Assembly (NCBI GenBank): GCA_035063765.1
Contig: JAPSFT010000015.1
Location: 1 to 64,000 of the forward strand
DNA from: Deltaproteobacteria bacterium
GTDB lineage: Bacteria; Myxococcota_A; UBA9160; PR03
Direction of reading: 5' to 3'
Length of the DNA stretch: 64,000 bases
In this document: positions 50,762 to 61,755 of the stretch, piece by piece
Layout of the letters: each line of letters starts with the position of its first letter
How positions within the stretch are numbered: the first letter of the stretch is position 1
The notes under the pieces: generated by a model
The model's input: only the letters and a program-made list of their open reading frames with translations
What the model was told of the DNA's origin: nothing
Database searches by the model: none
Made by a program: the position numbers and the translations under genes

Positions 50762-52580
50762 AGCGGAGCGCCTCGACGGGATCGAGACGAGCCCCCTGGC
50801 GAGACGGGATCAGCGTGCCTCCCAGCGCGAGCGCCATCGCGATCCCGACCACGACCGCGATCTGCAGCGGATCGAGCTCGGCCGGGAGCTGCGAGATGCC
50901 CTGGTACACCGAGGCCGGCAGCGCGTCGATCCCGGTGATCGCCTCGACCTGGCGCTGGACCCAGTCGAGGCGCGTGGTGACGGCGATCCCGGCGATCACG
51001 CCGATCACCGTGCCGACCAGCCCGATCAAGGCGCCCTCGATCGCGAAGATGCGCTCGATCGCGGCGTCGCGCGCGCCCATCGCCTTCAGGATCGCGATGT
51101 CGCCGGCCTTCTCCATGATCATCATCACGAGCGTCACGACGATCGCGAAGGCCGCCACCACCATGATCATCGTGAGCAGTACGAACATCATCACCCGCTC
51201 GGTCTTGAGCGCCTGGAAGAAGGCCGGGAAGAACTCCTTCCAGTCGCGGCTGAAGAACGGGAAGCCGAGCGCCTGCTCCACCTGCTCGCCGATCTGGGCC
51301 GAGCGGTAGAGGTCGTCGGTGCGGACCTCGAGGCCGTCGACCACGTCGCCGTCGAGCCGGCGGAAATCCTGGGCCGCGGCGAGGCTCACGTAGGTCACGA
51401 CCTCGTCGTACTGGAAGAAGGTGGAGCGGAACACGCCCGCCACCCGGAAGCGCGAGAGCCGCGGCGAGGGCCCGAGCGGCGTCGGCGGCCCGCCGAAGGG
51501 CGAGACCAGCAGGAGCGGGTCGCCGACCGAGAGCCCGAGCGCACCGGCGAGCTGGTCGCCGATCACGATGCCGGGCGCGCCGTCCTCGCCCTCGGGCGCG
51601 GCAGCGAGATCCTCGAGCGAGCCCGCGATCAGGTCGTCGCGCAGGTCGGTGACGTCGCCGATCCGGGTCGGGTCGATGCCCTGCACGCGCACGCCGACGA
51701 TCTCCCCGTTGTCACCGCGCACCATCCCCTCCGCCTGCAGGAAGGGCGACGCGGCGGCGACGCCGGGGACCTCGCGCACCCGCGCCAGCACCTGCTCCCA
51801 GTCGCCGAAGGGCCCGAGCCCGCTCTGCACGGTGAAGTGCGCGCGGTTGCCGATGATCTCGTCGCGCCAGGTGCGCTCGAAGCCGTTCATCACCGAGAGC
51901 ACCGTGATGATCAGCCACACGCCGGCCGCGACGCCGGCCACGCAGATCGAGGTGATCACCGAGATGAAGGTCTGGCGGCGCTTCGCGACCAGGTAGCGCA
52001 CCGCCACGAACCACTCGACGCCGCCGCGCGTGTCGGCGAGCCCGGCGGCGCCGAGCGGCGCGAGGCCGAGCAGGACGAGGGCACCGAGCGCGAAGAGCAA
52101 CGCGAGCCCGGCCGCTGCCAGCCCCTGCCGCGCTGCGAGCCCGAGCCACGCAACCGGCGGCACGGGGAGCACGGCGAGCAGGCCGAGCGCGCCGGCGACC
52201 ACCGCCAGCACGGCCAGCGTGCGCGGGCGCGCGATCGCGAGCAGCAGGCGCACGATCGCCATCGAGACCGCGACCGCGACCGCGCCGGCCGCGAGCGCGG
52301 CCGGCAGCGTGGTCACGAGCTCGGCGCGCCGCGTCCAGGCCCCGGGGAGGGCAACGTCGAGCCCCACCCAGGCGGCCGCCACGCTGGCGAGCGCCCACGC
52401 TGCGAGCGTCGTCGGCCAGCGCCGCTCGAGCCGGGCGAAGCGCTCGAGCACCACCAGCGCCGCACCGCCGAAGAGCACCGTCAGCGCGACGAGCCCGATC
52501 GCGAGCAGCACGATGAAGGCCAGCGCGAGCGCTCCGCCCGTCGCGCCCACCACCTGCCAGAGCGCCTGCAGGGTTCCCAC
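50754..52580 (-). CDS. lolC: Lipoprotein-releasing permease LolC/E with N-terminal membrane extension
   Basis: 608 residues, about 200 longer than E. coli LolC. The C-terminal 415 residues are a full LolC/E permease: EWFVAVRYLVAKRRQTFISV near 190-209, one helix, a large periplasmic domain (about 240-460), three helices in the last 150 residues, and LIPSRQGARLDPVEALRYE at the end. The first 185 residues add four or five extra hydrophobic helices with no recognised domain. Only one LolC/E gene is adjacent, so it may form a homodimer (LolF-type). GTG start, ten bases after lysS. Confidence 0.9.
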
Positions 52581-52590
52581 CGGCGCCTCC

Positions 52591-54069
52591 TCAGCTCGAC
52601 CCGGGGCGCATGTACGGGAAGAGCAGCACCTCGCGCAGGTGCGCGGCGTCGGTCAGGACCATCACGAGCCGATCGACGCCGACGCCGAGGCCGCCGGTCG
52701 GCGGCATGCCGTGCTCGAGCGCGAGCAGGAAGTCCTCGTCGAGCGGGTGGGCCTCGTCGTCGCCCGCCGCGTGCAGGCGGCGCTGCTCCTCGAAGCGGGC
52801 ACGCTGGTCATCCGGGTCGTTGAGCTCGCTGAAGGCGTTCGCCAGCTCCATGCCCGCCAGGTAGAGCTCGAAGCGCTCCACGAGGCGGGGATCCTCGGCG
52901 GAGCGCTTGGCGAGCGGCGACAGCTCCACCGGGTAGTCGACGACGAAGGTGGGCTGCACGAGGGTCGGCTCGACGTGCTCGCTGAAGAGCCGGTCCACGA
53001 GCTGGCCCCAGGTGGGCGCGTCGCCGGGATCGAGGCCCCGCTCGAGGACGCGCGCGCGCAGGGCCGCGAAGTCGGCCGCGGCGAGCACGTCGACGCCGGT
53101 GCGCTCGAGGACCGCGTCGCGCAACGTGCGGCGCGGCCAGGTGCCGGCGAGCTCGAGCTCCTGCCCGCGGTAGCGCAGGCGGGTGCCTCCCGTGACGGCC
53201 TCGACCACGTGCTGCACGAGGCCCTGCACGAGCTCCATCATGTCGCGGTAGTCGGCGTAGGCCTGGTAGCACTCCATCATCGTGAACTCGGGGTTGTGCT
53301 TGCGCGACACACCCTCGTTGCGGAAGTTGTGGCCGATCTCGTAGACGCGCTCGAGCCCGCCGATCACGAGGCGCTTCAGGTAGAGCTCGTCGGAGATGCG
53401 CAGGTAGACGTCCTGGTCGTAGACCTCGTAACGGGTCGTGAAGGGGCGCGCCGCGGCGCCCCCGTAGAGCGGCTGGAGCACCGGCGTCTCGACCTCGAGG
53501 AAGCCGCGCGCGTCGAGGAAGGCGCGCATCGCGCGGACGGCGCGCGAGCGCCCGAGCGCGATCTCGCGCGTGGCCGGGTTCGCGAGCAGGTCCAGGTAGC
53601 GCTGGCGGAAGCGGCTCTCGACGTCCTGGAGGCCGTGCCACTTCTCGGGCAGCGGGCGCAGCGCCTTGGCCAGCAGGTCGACCCGGCGCGCGTCCACCGT
53701 GAGCTCGCCGGTGCGCGTGCGCCAGAGCGGACCCTCCACGCGCACGAAGTCGCCGACCGCCAGCTCGCCGAGCCGGGCGAAGGCTTCGTCCCCGAGCTCC
53801 GCCTTCTTGCCGCTCGCCTGGAGGTCGAGGCCGTCCTCGCGCAGCGTCAGGAAGACGAGCTTCCCGAACGAACGGATCGCCATCACCCGGCCCGCCACCG
53901 CCACCGTCTCGGGCGCGGCCTCGAGCGCCGCCGCGTCGCGCCCGTCGCCACGCTCGCGCACCGCGGCGACGCGCTCGACCGGCCCGACGCGCGCCGGATA
54001 GGGGTCGATCCCCGCCGCGCGCAGCGAGCGCACGCGCTCGCGGCGCGCCTCGCGCTCGTAGTCGCTCAC
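52591..54069 (-). CDS. lysS: Lysyl-tRNA synthetase (class II)
   Basis: 492 residues. An N-terminal OB-fold anticodon-binding domain (about 55-150) is followed by the class II core: motif 1 in FLDARGFLEVETPVLQP, motif 2 with FRNEGVSRKHNPEFTMMECY, and motif 3 GLGVGVDRLVMVLTD near the C-terminus. GTG start, four bases after prfB. lysS beside prfB is a common pairing in bacteria. Confidence 0.96.
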   Translation of the reverse strand: MSDYEREARRERVRSLRAAGIDPYPARVGPVERVAAVRERGDGRDAAALEAAPETVAVAGRVMAIRSFGKLVFLTLREDGLDLQASGKKAELGDEAFARLGELAVGDFVRVEGPLWRTRTGELTVDARRVDLLAKALRPLPEKWHGLQDVESRFRQRYLDLLANPATREIALGRSRAVRAMRAFLDARGFLEVETPVLQPLYGGAAARPFTTRYEVYDQDVYLRISDELYLKRLVIGGLERVYEIGHNFRNEGVSRKHNPEFTMMECYQAYADYRDMMELVQGLVQHVVEAVTGGTRLRYRGQELELAGTWPRRTLRDAVLERTGVDVLAAADFAALRARVLERGLDPGDAPTWGQLVDRLFSEHVEPTLVQPTFVVDYPVELSPLAKRSAEDPRLVERFELYLAGMELANAFSELNDPDDQRARFEEQRRLHAAGDDEAHPLDEDFLLALEHGMPPTGGLGVGVDRLVMVLTDAAHLREVLLFPYMRPGSS

Positions 54070-54073
54070 GGCC

Positions 54074-55238
54074 TCATGATCCCGCGGGCTCGCGCGACGC
54101 CCCCGCGCGGGTCAGCAGCGCCGCGCGCAGGAAGCGGTCGATGTCGCCGTCGAGCACGCCGTCGGCGTTGCCGATCTCGACGTCGGTGCGGTGGTCCTTC
54201 ACGCGCTGCGAGGGGTGCAGCGTGTAGGAGCGGATCTGGGAGCCGAAGCCGATCTCCTTCTTCTCGCCCGAGAGCGCCGCCATCTTCGCCTCCCGCTCGA
54301 GCCGCGCGCGCTCCCAGAGCCGTGCCCGCAGCACCTTCATCGCCGTCGAGCGGTTCTTGTGCTGCGAGCGCTCGTTCTGGCACTGCACCACGATGCCGGT
54401 GGGCAGATGGGTGATGCGGATCGCCGACTCCACCTTGTTCACGTGCTGGCCGCCGGCGCCGCTCGAGCGGAAGGTGTCCACGCGCAGGTCCTTCTCGTCG
54501 ATCTCGACCTCCGGCGCGTCCTCCACCTCGGGCAGCACCGAGACCGCGGCAAAGGCGGTCTGGCGCCGGTGGTTGGCGTCGAAGGGCGAGATCCGGACCA
54601 GCCGGTGGACCCCCTGCTCCGTCTTCAGCCAGCCGTAGGGGTGGTCGCCCTGGAGCAGGATCGTGACGCTGCGCAGGCCGGCCTCGTCCCCGGCCTGGCG
54701 GTCCAGCTCCTCGACCCCGAAGCCGTGCGCGTCGGCCCAGCGCAGGTACATGCGCAGCAGCATCTCGGCCCAGTCGCAGGCGTCCGTGCCGCCGGCCCCG
54801 GCGTTGATCGACAGGATCGCCGGGGACGCGTCGTGCTCGCCGCCGAGCAGCAGGTCGAGCTCGATCTCGTCGAGGGCACCGGCGCCGGCGTCGAGCCGCT
54901 CGGCCACCTCGGCGAGTGCCGCCGCGTCCTGCTCCTCCTGGGCGAGCTCGAGCAGCACGCCGGCGTCGTCGAGCTGCGCGCCGACCGCGTCGAAACGAGC
55001 GAGCTTGCGCTCGATCGCGCCCTTCTCGCGCAGCACCTGCTCGGCACGCTCGCGGTCGCTCCACAGGTCCGGCGCAGCGCTGTCGGCCACGAGCTCGGTC
55101 AGCCTGGCGCGCAGCCCCGGGACGTCAAAGACGCCCCCGGAACTCGGCCAGGCGCTCGCGCTGCCGGCGCAGCCGTTCCGCCAGCTCTGCGGGGAGCCAG
55201 TCCTTCTCCGCCCTCGAGTCGCCCGCCCTGTCGTTCAT
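54074..55238 (-). CDS. prfB: Peptide chain release factor 2, expressed by +1 frameshifting
   Basis: Recognises UGA and UAA and releases the finished protein. It is encoded in two frames: 37 codons from the ATG at 55238 (GGAGG five bases upstream) ending in CTT TGA at 55130-55125, then a +1 shift to the frame that starts at GAC (55126) and runs to 54074, about 387 residues in all. The anticodon-like SPF (about 217-219) and catalytic GGQ (about 262-264) are intact. Reading only from the later GTG at 55090 would lose the N-terminal helix. The ATG overlaps the lnt stop (ATGA). Confidence 0.95.
55124..55138 (-). promoter_or_regulatory. RF2 programmed +1 frameshift site
   Basis: Minus strand GGGGG (55138-55134), CGT, then CTTTGAC (55130-55124). 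This is the known prfB recoding signal: an internal Shine-Dalgarno three bases before the CUU slippery codon and a UGA followed by C. When RF2 is scarce the ribosome slips on CUU and reads GAC, so the factor controls its own level. Confidence 0.93.
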
Positions 55239-56863
55239 GCCGTCCTCCGCGGGCGCCGCGCCGCGACGAGCAGGATCGCCGTCGCTGCCCAGCAGGCCAT
55301 CGCGAACCAGTCGCCGTGTCGCACGTAGAAGGAGCCGCCTCGGGGGGCCGGCCGCAACACGATCTCGCCCACCCGCACCTCGCGCTCGAAGATCTCCGTC
55401 CGCTCCCGCACCCGCCCGCGGTGGTCGATCAACGCCGACACGCCGGTGTTGGCCGCCCGCGCGATCCACAGCCGGCTCTCGGCCGCCCGCAGCTCGGTGA
55501 TGGCGAGGAACTGATACGGCGCTCCGGTCCGTCCGTACCACGCGTCGTTGGTGATCGCGAAGAGCGCCTCGGCACCGCCAGCCGCGAATCGCCGCATCAG
55601 GTCCGGGAAGAGCAGTTCATAGCAGATGGGCACGCCGGCGGTCATCTCGGGGACGCTCCCGGGCAGCGGCAGCGCGAAGGCCTGCGGGCCCGGACCGGGG
55701 CTCACGTCGGTGTCGGCCGAGCCGCGCGCCACCGCCTCGACGAAGCGACCGAGGAGCGCGCGCCACGGTACGTACTCGCCGAAGGGCACCAGGTGGGCCT
55801 TGTCGTAGCGGGTGACGAGCTGGCCGCCGGGACCCCAGGCGAAGGCGCTGTCCCAGAAGCGCCGCCGGCCCTCGCGCTCCTGGAAGCCGAGCGCGCCGGC
55901 CACCAGCGCCACGCCGGTCTCGCGCGCCAGGCCGGCGAGCCGGTCCGCGAGCTCCGGGAAGGCGTCGGGCGAGCCCGGCACCGCCGTCTCCGGCCAGACC
56001 ACCACCTGCGCGCCCTCCCCCGCGGCGCGCCGGGTCAGCTCCTCGTAGAGGGCGAGCGTGCGATCGGCCCACTCCGGGCTCCACTTCACGCCCTGCCCGA
56101 TGTTCCCCTGCGCCACCGCCACCCGCACGCGCGCGAGGCCCTCGTCGCCGGGCTCGAGCGCCAGGTCGAGCCCGCCCGCGCCGTGCAGGAGGGCGATCGC
56201 CGCGAGGGCCGCCCACGCGCGCCGGGGCACGGGGCGGCCCTGCCGGCGCGCCGTGATCGCGTCGGCGAGCGCGGCTCCCCCGAGCGCCACCACGAACGAG
56301 AGCCCGTACACGCCGGTGTAGGGAGCGAGCGCGAGGAGCGCGCGGTTGTCGTGCTGGGCATAGCCGAGGAGCGCCCAGGGGAAGCCCGTGAGCAGGAAGC
56401 TGCGCCCGTGGTCGAGCGCGGCCCACAGCGCGGCGGCCGCCCACGGCGACGGCAGCCGGCCCGCCTCCCCGCCCGCGCCGGCCCCGGCGCGCGCGAGCGC
56501 CGCGGCGCCCGCGCCGAAGGCCGCGACGAAGGCCGCCGGGTAGAGCGCCAGCAGCACGACCGCGAGCGGCCCCACCAGGGCCGGCGCGTGTCCGTAGGTG
56601 ACGGTGACGACGTGGATCCAGTGGAAGACGGCCGCGTGCGCGGCGAGGCCCGCGACGAAGGCCGCCCGCGCTGCGGCGCCCGCCCCGAGCCCACGCAGGC
56701 CGAGCAGCAGGCAGGCCGGGGCGAGCCACGAGGCCACGAGCCCGAGGTCGAGCACGCCGCCGCCGGCCGGATGCGGGAAGGACAGGAAGGTCGCGAGCAC
56801 GTAGCCGGCCAGCCAGCCACGACCGCCGGGTGCGGTGCGCGGCGCGCGGGTGCGGGCGCTCAC
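55235..56863 (-). CDS. lnt: Apolipoprotein N-acyltransferase
   Basis: Adds the third acyl chain to lipoproteins at the inner membrane. 542 residues: about seven hydrophobic helices in the first 230, then a nitrilase domain with the catalytic triad Glu in VVWPETAVPG (near 290), Lys in YDKAHLVPFGEY (near 353) and Cys in PICYELLFPD (near 413), and a C-terminal helix. GTG start with GTGA overlap to ybeY. With lolCD downstream this forms a lipoprotein maturation and sorting unit. Confidence 0.95.
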   Translation of the reverse strand: MSARTRAPRTAPGGRGWLAGYVLATFLSFPHPAGGGVLDLGLVASWLAPACLLLGLRGLGAGAAARAAFVAGLAAHAAVFHWIHVVTVTYGHAPALVGPLAVVLLALYPAAFVAAFGAGAAALARAGAGAGGEAGRLPSPWAAAALWAALDHGRSFLLTGFPWALLGYAQHDNRALLALAPYTGVYGLSFVVALGGAALADAITARRQGRPVPRRAWAALAAIALLHGAGGLDLALEPGDEGLARVRVAVAQGNIGQGVKWSPEWADRTLALYEELTRRAAGEGAQVVVWPETAVPGSPDAFPELADRLAGLARETGVALVAGALGFQEREGRRRFWDSAFAWGPGGQLVTRYDKAHLVPFGEYVPWRALLGRFVEAVARGSADTDVSPGPGPQAFALPLPGSVPEMTAGVPICYELLFPDLMRRFAAGGAEALFAITNDAWYGRTGAPYQFLAITELRAAESRLWIARAANTGVSALIDHRGRVRERTEIFEREVRVGEIVLRPAPRGGSFYVRHGDWFAMACWAATAILLVAARRPRRTA

Positions 56864-57332
56864 GCCGGGCGGCTCCGGCGCCCGGGATCCCCGGCCGCCT
56901 GCAGCGCGCGCAGCACGCGCCGCTCCTCGCCCCGCATCCGGCGCGCCTCGTCGTCCCGCTCGTGATCGTGGCCGAGCAGGTGCAGGACTCCGTGCACGAG
57001 CAGGCGCAGGCACTCGTCGTCGAGGCTGCGGCGCCCGCGGCGCGCCTGCCGCGCGGCGGTGTCGACCGAGATGACGACGTCGCCGAGCAGGCCCGCGCGC
57101 CGCTCGCTGTGCGGGCCTTCGAGCAGCGAGTAGGAGAGCACGTCCGTCGGGCCCGCGCGCCCTCGGTCGCGCTCGTTCAGGGCGGCGATCGCGGCGTCGT
57201 CGACGAGCGCGAGCGAGAGCTCGGCGCGCGGGTGCCCGAGCGCGCGCAGCACCGCGCGCGCGCGGCGCGCGAGCAGCGCGCGGTCCGGCGCCGGGCCACC
57301 CGCGCGGCGCGGCGGACCGCACAGCCGCACGC

Positions 57333-57336
<4 letters not shown>
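56860..57336 (-). CDS. ybeY: Endoribonuclease YbeY
   Basis: Single-strand RNA endonuclease for 16S 3'-end maturation and ribosome quality control. 158 residues with the zinc-binding HGVLHLLGHDH at 115-125 and the upstream TDVLSYSL segment. ATG start overlapping the phoH stop by four bases. The phoH-ybeY-lnt order is the conserved ybeZ-ybeY-lnt arrangement. Confidence 0.94.
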
Positions 57337-58445
<1,109 letters not shown>

Positions 58446-58508
58446 GGAGGGGCGCTCCGTCCGGTGGGGCCGGCTCCGTCGGGTGGGGCCGGCGCGGGGG
58501 ATCGGGCT

Positions 58509-59606
58509 TCAGCGCTCCGGGGCGAGGACCAGGATGCCCCCGTCGCGATGCGCCACATGGTAGGCGGCGGCCTCTTCGGCCGTCAACGCGGTGCCGTCGC
58601 CGTCGGGCCATGCGGGGAGCTCGGCGAGCGACGCGGGCGGCCGCCCGCGTGCGAGACCGGCGGCCAGCGCGAGGTGCCGCACGCGCTCCGCCTCCCAGCT
58701 CGCGCTCGCCGCCGCGAGCGGATCGTGCGCGATCGCGACACCCGGGACGGCCGGCGTGCGGCCGGCCAAGGCCACGGCCGCGAGCAGCACCAGCAGCGCG
58801 AAGGGAGCGACGCGCACCGCGCCGAGCCATGCGCGCCCGGCCGGCCGGTGCTCGCGAGCGCCCCCGGCCGCCTCGTCGCGCAGCGGCTCGATCCAGCCCG
58901 AGCGCTCGAGCTCGACGAAGATCCGCATGCCGGCGAAGGTCCCGAGCCGCGAGAGGTCGATCACCCGGCGGACCGGGGCGCGCCCGTCGACGAGCAGGAA
59001 GAGCTGCTCCGCCTCGGCCGGCCACGGTGACGAACGGCCCGCCGGCGAGCGCCGGTACTCCTCGAGGCTGCCGCGGCGGCGGAACACCAGCGTCTCCGCG
59101 GGCAGCTCACCGAGCAGCGCGCTCCACTCGTCGACCATGCGCAGGCCGTCCATCAGCACCTGCTCGGCCGCGATCAGCGCCTCGCGCGGGCGATCGTGCG
59201 GGATCGGCTGGGCGGAGAAGCGGAACGAGCCGTCGTCCCAGCGCAGCAGCGCGAAGAGCGTCTCGCGGGTCAGCAGGTCCTCGACCTCGTCGAGCGCCGC
59301 CGGAGCGAGCCCGGCGTCGACCAGGTGCCGGCGCAGCGCGTCGCCCGCCCCGCTGCGCGCGCGCTCCGCCGCCGCGTGACGCTCACCCGGCAGCGCGCCG
59401 CAGCGCACCGCCATGTCGCCGAGCGCCTCGTCCTCGTAGGCGCCGACCGGCGACGCCGACACCACGCGGCCGTCGTCGAAGCGCAGCTCCACCTCGCCGA
59501 GCGAGCCGCGCACCTGCAGGACGCCGGTCTTGCGCTGCTGGCCGATCAGCTGGAAGACCTCGCCGATCCCGAAGTCGCGCAGGTTGCCGTGGAGCGCGAT
59601 CGACAT
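58509..59606 (-). CDS. DUF4388 domain protein with transmembrane helix
   Basis: 365 residues. The N-terminal 100 residues match DUF4388 (LHGNLRDFGIGEVFQLIGQQ, then KTGVLQVRG and LRFDDGRVVSA), a domain of PatA-like and gliding or signalling proteins of Cyanobacteria and deltaproteobacteria. A middle winged-helix-like region (about 110-245) is followed by a helix near 270-288 (VRVAPFALLVLLAAVALAG) and a short C-terminal domain. Function unknown. It lies three bases after the TPR/zinc-ribbon gene and shares its frame with phoH, which opens right after its TGA. Confidence 0.8.
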   Translation of the reverse strand: MSIALHGNLRDFGIGEVFQLIGQQRKTGVLQVRGSLGEVELRFDDGRVVSASPVGAYEDEALGDMAVRCGALPGERHAAAERARSGAGDALRRHLVDAGLAPAALDEVEDLLTRETLFALLRWDDGSFRFSAQPIPHDRPREALIAAEQVLMDGLRMVDEWSALLGELPAETLVFRRRGSLEEYRRSPAGRSSPWPAEAEQLFLLVDGRAPVRRVIDLSRLGTFAGMRIFVELERSGWIEPLRDEAAGGAREHRPAGRAWLGAVRVAPFALLVLLAAVALAGRTPAVPGVAIAHDPLAAASASWEAERVRHLALAAGLARGRPPASLAELPAWPDGDGTALTAEEAAAYHVAHRDGGILVLAPER

Positions 59607-59609
59607 GGG

Positions 59610-61598
59610 CTAGCGTCGCTCCGCGCGCCGCGAGCCGATCGCGAACGCAATGCCCGCCGCCCCCAGCACGGCGGCCGCGAGCGACAGGGCGAGCGGCCCG
59701 CTCGCCCCCACCGCGGCGGGATCGGGCACGACGCCCCGGTGCCCGGCCGCGAAGGCCGCCGCGCCCGCGAGCGCCGCCAGCGCCGCCAGCGACCACCCGG
59801 GCCGGGCCGGCGCGCGGTCGGTCAGGCCCGGCAGCACGCGCACCGCCCGGCGCGCGAGCTGCACGATCCCGGAGCTCCCGCCGCGGTCGCCGCGTTCCCA
59901 CGGCCCGCCGTGCCGCGCCTCGAGCTGCTGGCGCGCGCAGTCTGCGCAGCGCTGCTCGCGCGGGTCGCCGAGGCCGCAGCGCGCGCACAGCCGGGCGCCA
60001 CAGGCGAGGCAGCCTCGCGACGGCGCCGAGCGGTGGGCCAGGAGCGTCGCGAGGGCGGCGGCCCCGGCGAACGCGAGCAGCGCCCGCCACGGCGCACGCC
60101 CGAGCACACCGGGCGCCCAGCGGGCGCGCAGCGCCGCCCCGGCCGCCGGGTCGGCCGCGTCCAGCAGGCGCGCGCGGAGCGCGCGGGCCGGGAACGGAAG
60201 GTCCACGAGCGCCTCGCCCGATTCCGCGAGCCGGCGCGTCAGCTCGCTGGTGCGGCCGGCGTCCGCCCGCTGGGCTGCTTCGAGCGCCGCCTCGTGGGCC
60301 TCGATGTCGATGGCCCGCATGTGCGCCTGTGCGAGGTTGAACCAGAGCTCCGCGGATGGCTGCAGGTCGATCGCGCGCCGGTAGAGCCCGATCGCCCCGG
60401 CCGTGTCGCCTTCCAGGAGCTTCAGGTTGCCGGCGTCGTTGAGCAGGCGGGGATCGGAGCTGCCCGTGCCCTCGAGCAGCGGCGTCACCAGCGCCTCGGC
60501 GCGCGCGAGGTCGCCGAGCCGGCGCGCGCGCCGGCCGAGCACCTGGACCGCGAGCGGATCACCGGCGGCCGCGGCGCGCTCGAGGCGCGCCGCGTCGGCG
60601 GGACCGACGAAGCCGCTCTCGGCAGCATCGACGGCGAGCACCACGGGGTCGGCCGAGAGCGCCGCCAGGGCCCGCCCGGCGGCGCCCGCGAGCGGTCCGA
60701 GCGCCAGCACCAGCAGCGTGGCCGCGGCCCCGAGGGCACGACGCTGTCTCGTGTCGCCGGCCCACCAGGCGAGCGCGAAGAGCGCGAGCACGGCCCCGAG
60801 CACGCCCTCGCCGAGGGCGGCCGGCGCGAGCACCAGCGCCGCCAGCAGCGCCGCCCGCACGAAGCCGGGCAGGTGCGGGTCGAGGCGATCGGCGAGATCG
60901 TGGGCGGCGTGGGGCGCGGCGAGGCCGCCGCGCGCCGCGATCCACAGGAAGCCCGCCGCGAGCGCGGCCGCGAAGAGCAGCGTGAGGACGCTCGCCTCGA
61001 GCCAGAGCAGGCTCTCGAGGTGCCCGGGCAGGGCCGCGAGCGCACGGCGCGCGGCGGCGAGCGCAGCGCCCGTGCCGCCGCCCTCGCGCCACGCGGCCTG
61101 CGCCAGGGCGAGCTGCGCCGCGGGCAGGCCCGGTGCGACGCGGACCGCGGCCTCGGCCCGGGCGAGGGCCGGCCCGGCGGCGGGATCTACCAGGAAGGCA
61201 CGCGCCACGGGCTCGACGTCGGCGATCCCGAGCGCGTCGGCAGCGGCGCGCACCCGCGCGGCGCGCTCGCCCGGCCCCCCGGCCGGCGCGCGCCACGCGC
61301 GTTCGAGCGCGGGCAGGGCGAGCGGGAGCGGCGGCGATGGGGCCGGCGGCGGCGCGATCGCCGGGGGCGCCGGGAGGGAGGCCGCCGCGAGCGGAGGGGT
61401 CGCGGCCTCGCCGGGGAGCGCCGCAGCAGGCGGAGCGGGCGCCGGGCCAGCGCCTTCGGCGCTGGACGCGGCGGCCGGAGCAGGCACCGGCGGGACCACG
61501 TCCTGCGCGCCGGCCCGTGCCGGCGCCAGGCCGAACAGCAGCACCAGGACGGCGGCCTTGCGGGCCCTCCACCCCGACCCGAGCGCGCTGCGGGTCAA
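59610..61598 (-). CDS. Membrane TPR protein with zinc ribbon, function unknown
   Basis: 662 residues from a TTG with the strong ribosome site GGAGGGGAG. A signal-like N-terminus (AAVLVLLFGLAPARAGAQ) is followed by a Pro/Ala linker (about 35-95), a helical region, about four membrane helices (about 190-300), TPR-like repeats (about 330-450, e.g. LLNDAGNLKLLEGDTAGAIG), a four-cysteine-pair zinc ribbon near 529-555 (CLACGARLCARC...CADC) and two C-terminal helices. No family assigned. It is divergent from rpsT and probably co-transcribed with the DUF4388 gene. Confidence 0.78.
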   Translation of the reverse strand: MTRSALGSGWRARKAAVLVLLFGLAPARAGAQDVVPPVPAPAAASSAEGAGPAPAPPAAALPGEAATPPLAAASLPAPPAIAPPPAPSPPLPLALPALERAWRAPAGGPGERAARVRAAADALGIADVEPVARAFLVDPAAGPALARAEAAVRVAPGLPAAQLALAQAAWREGGGTGAALAAARRALAALPGHLESLLWLEASVLTLLFAAALAAGFLWIAARGGLAAPHAAHDLADRLDPHLPGFVRAALLAALVLAPAALGEGVLGAVLALFALAWWAGDTRQRRALGAAATLLVLALGPLAGAAGRALAALSADPVVLAVDAAESGFVGPADAARLERAAAAGDPLAVQVLGRRARRLGDLARAEALVTPLLEGTGSSDPRLLNDAGNLKLLEGDTAGAIGLYRRAIDLQPSAELWFNLAQAHMRAIDIEAHEAALEAAQRADAGRTSELTRRLAESGEALVDLPFPARALRARLLDAADPAAGAALRARWAPGVLGRAPWRALLAFAGAAALATLLAHRSAPSRGCLACGARLCARCGLGDPREQRCADCARQQLEARHGGPWERGDRGGSSGIVQLARRAVRVLPGLTDRAPARPGWSLAALAALAGAAAFAAGHRGVVPDPAAVGASGPLALSLAAAVLGAAGIAFAIGSRRAERR

Positions 61599-61700
61599 CT
61601 GCTCCCCTCCCGCCGTGCCTCGAGGCCGGCACGGCGACTCGCGTCCAGGGGGCGTATCGGCCGGCCCGTGCTCGGAATGAAGCGGCTCGTTGCCGGGTCC

Positions 61701-61729
61701 TGGCAGGCCCACCGCGGCGCCCCTATGCT
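61701..61729 (+). promoter_or_regulatory. rpsT promoter
   Basis: TGGCAG (-35, 61701-61706), 17-base spacer, TATGCT (-10, 61724-61729). Transcription would start near 61736, leaving a 20-base leader with GGAG before the TTG start. It sits in the 157-base divergent gap with the TPR gene. Confidence 0.5.
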
Positions 61730-61755
61730 CCGCGCCCCTCGAGCCCGGAGACGCC

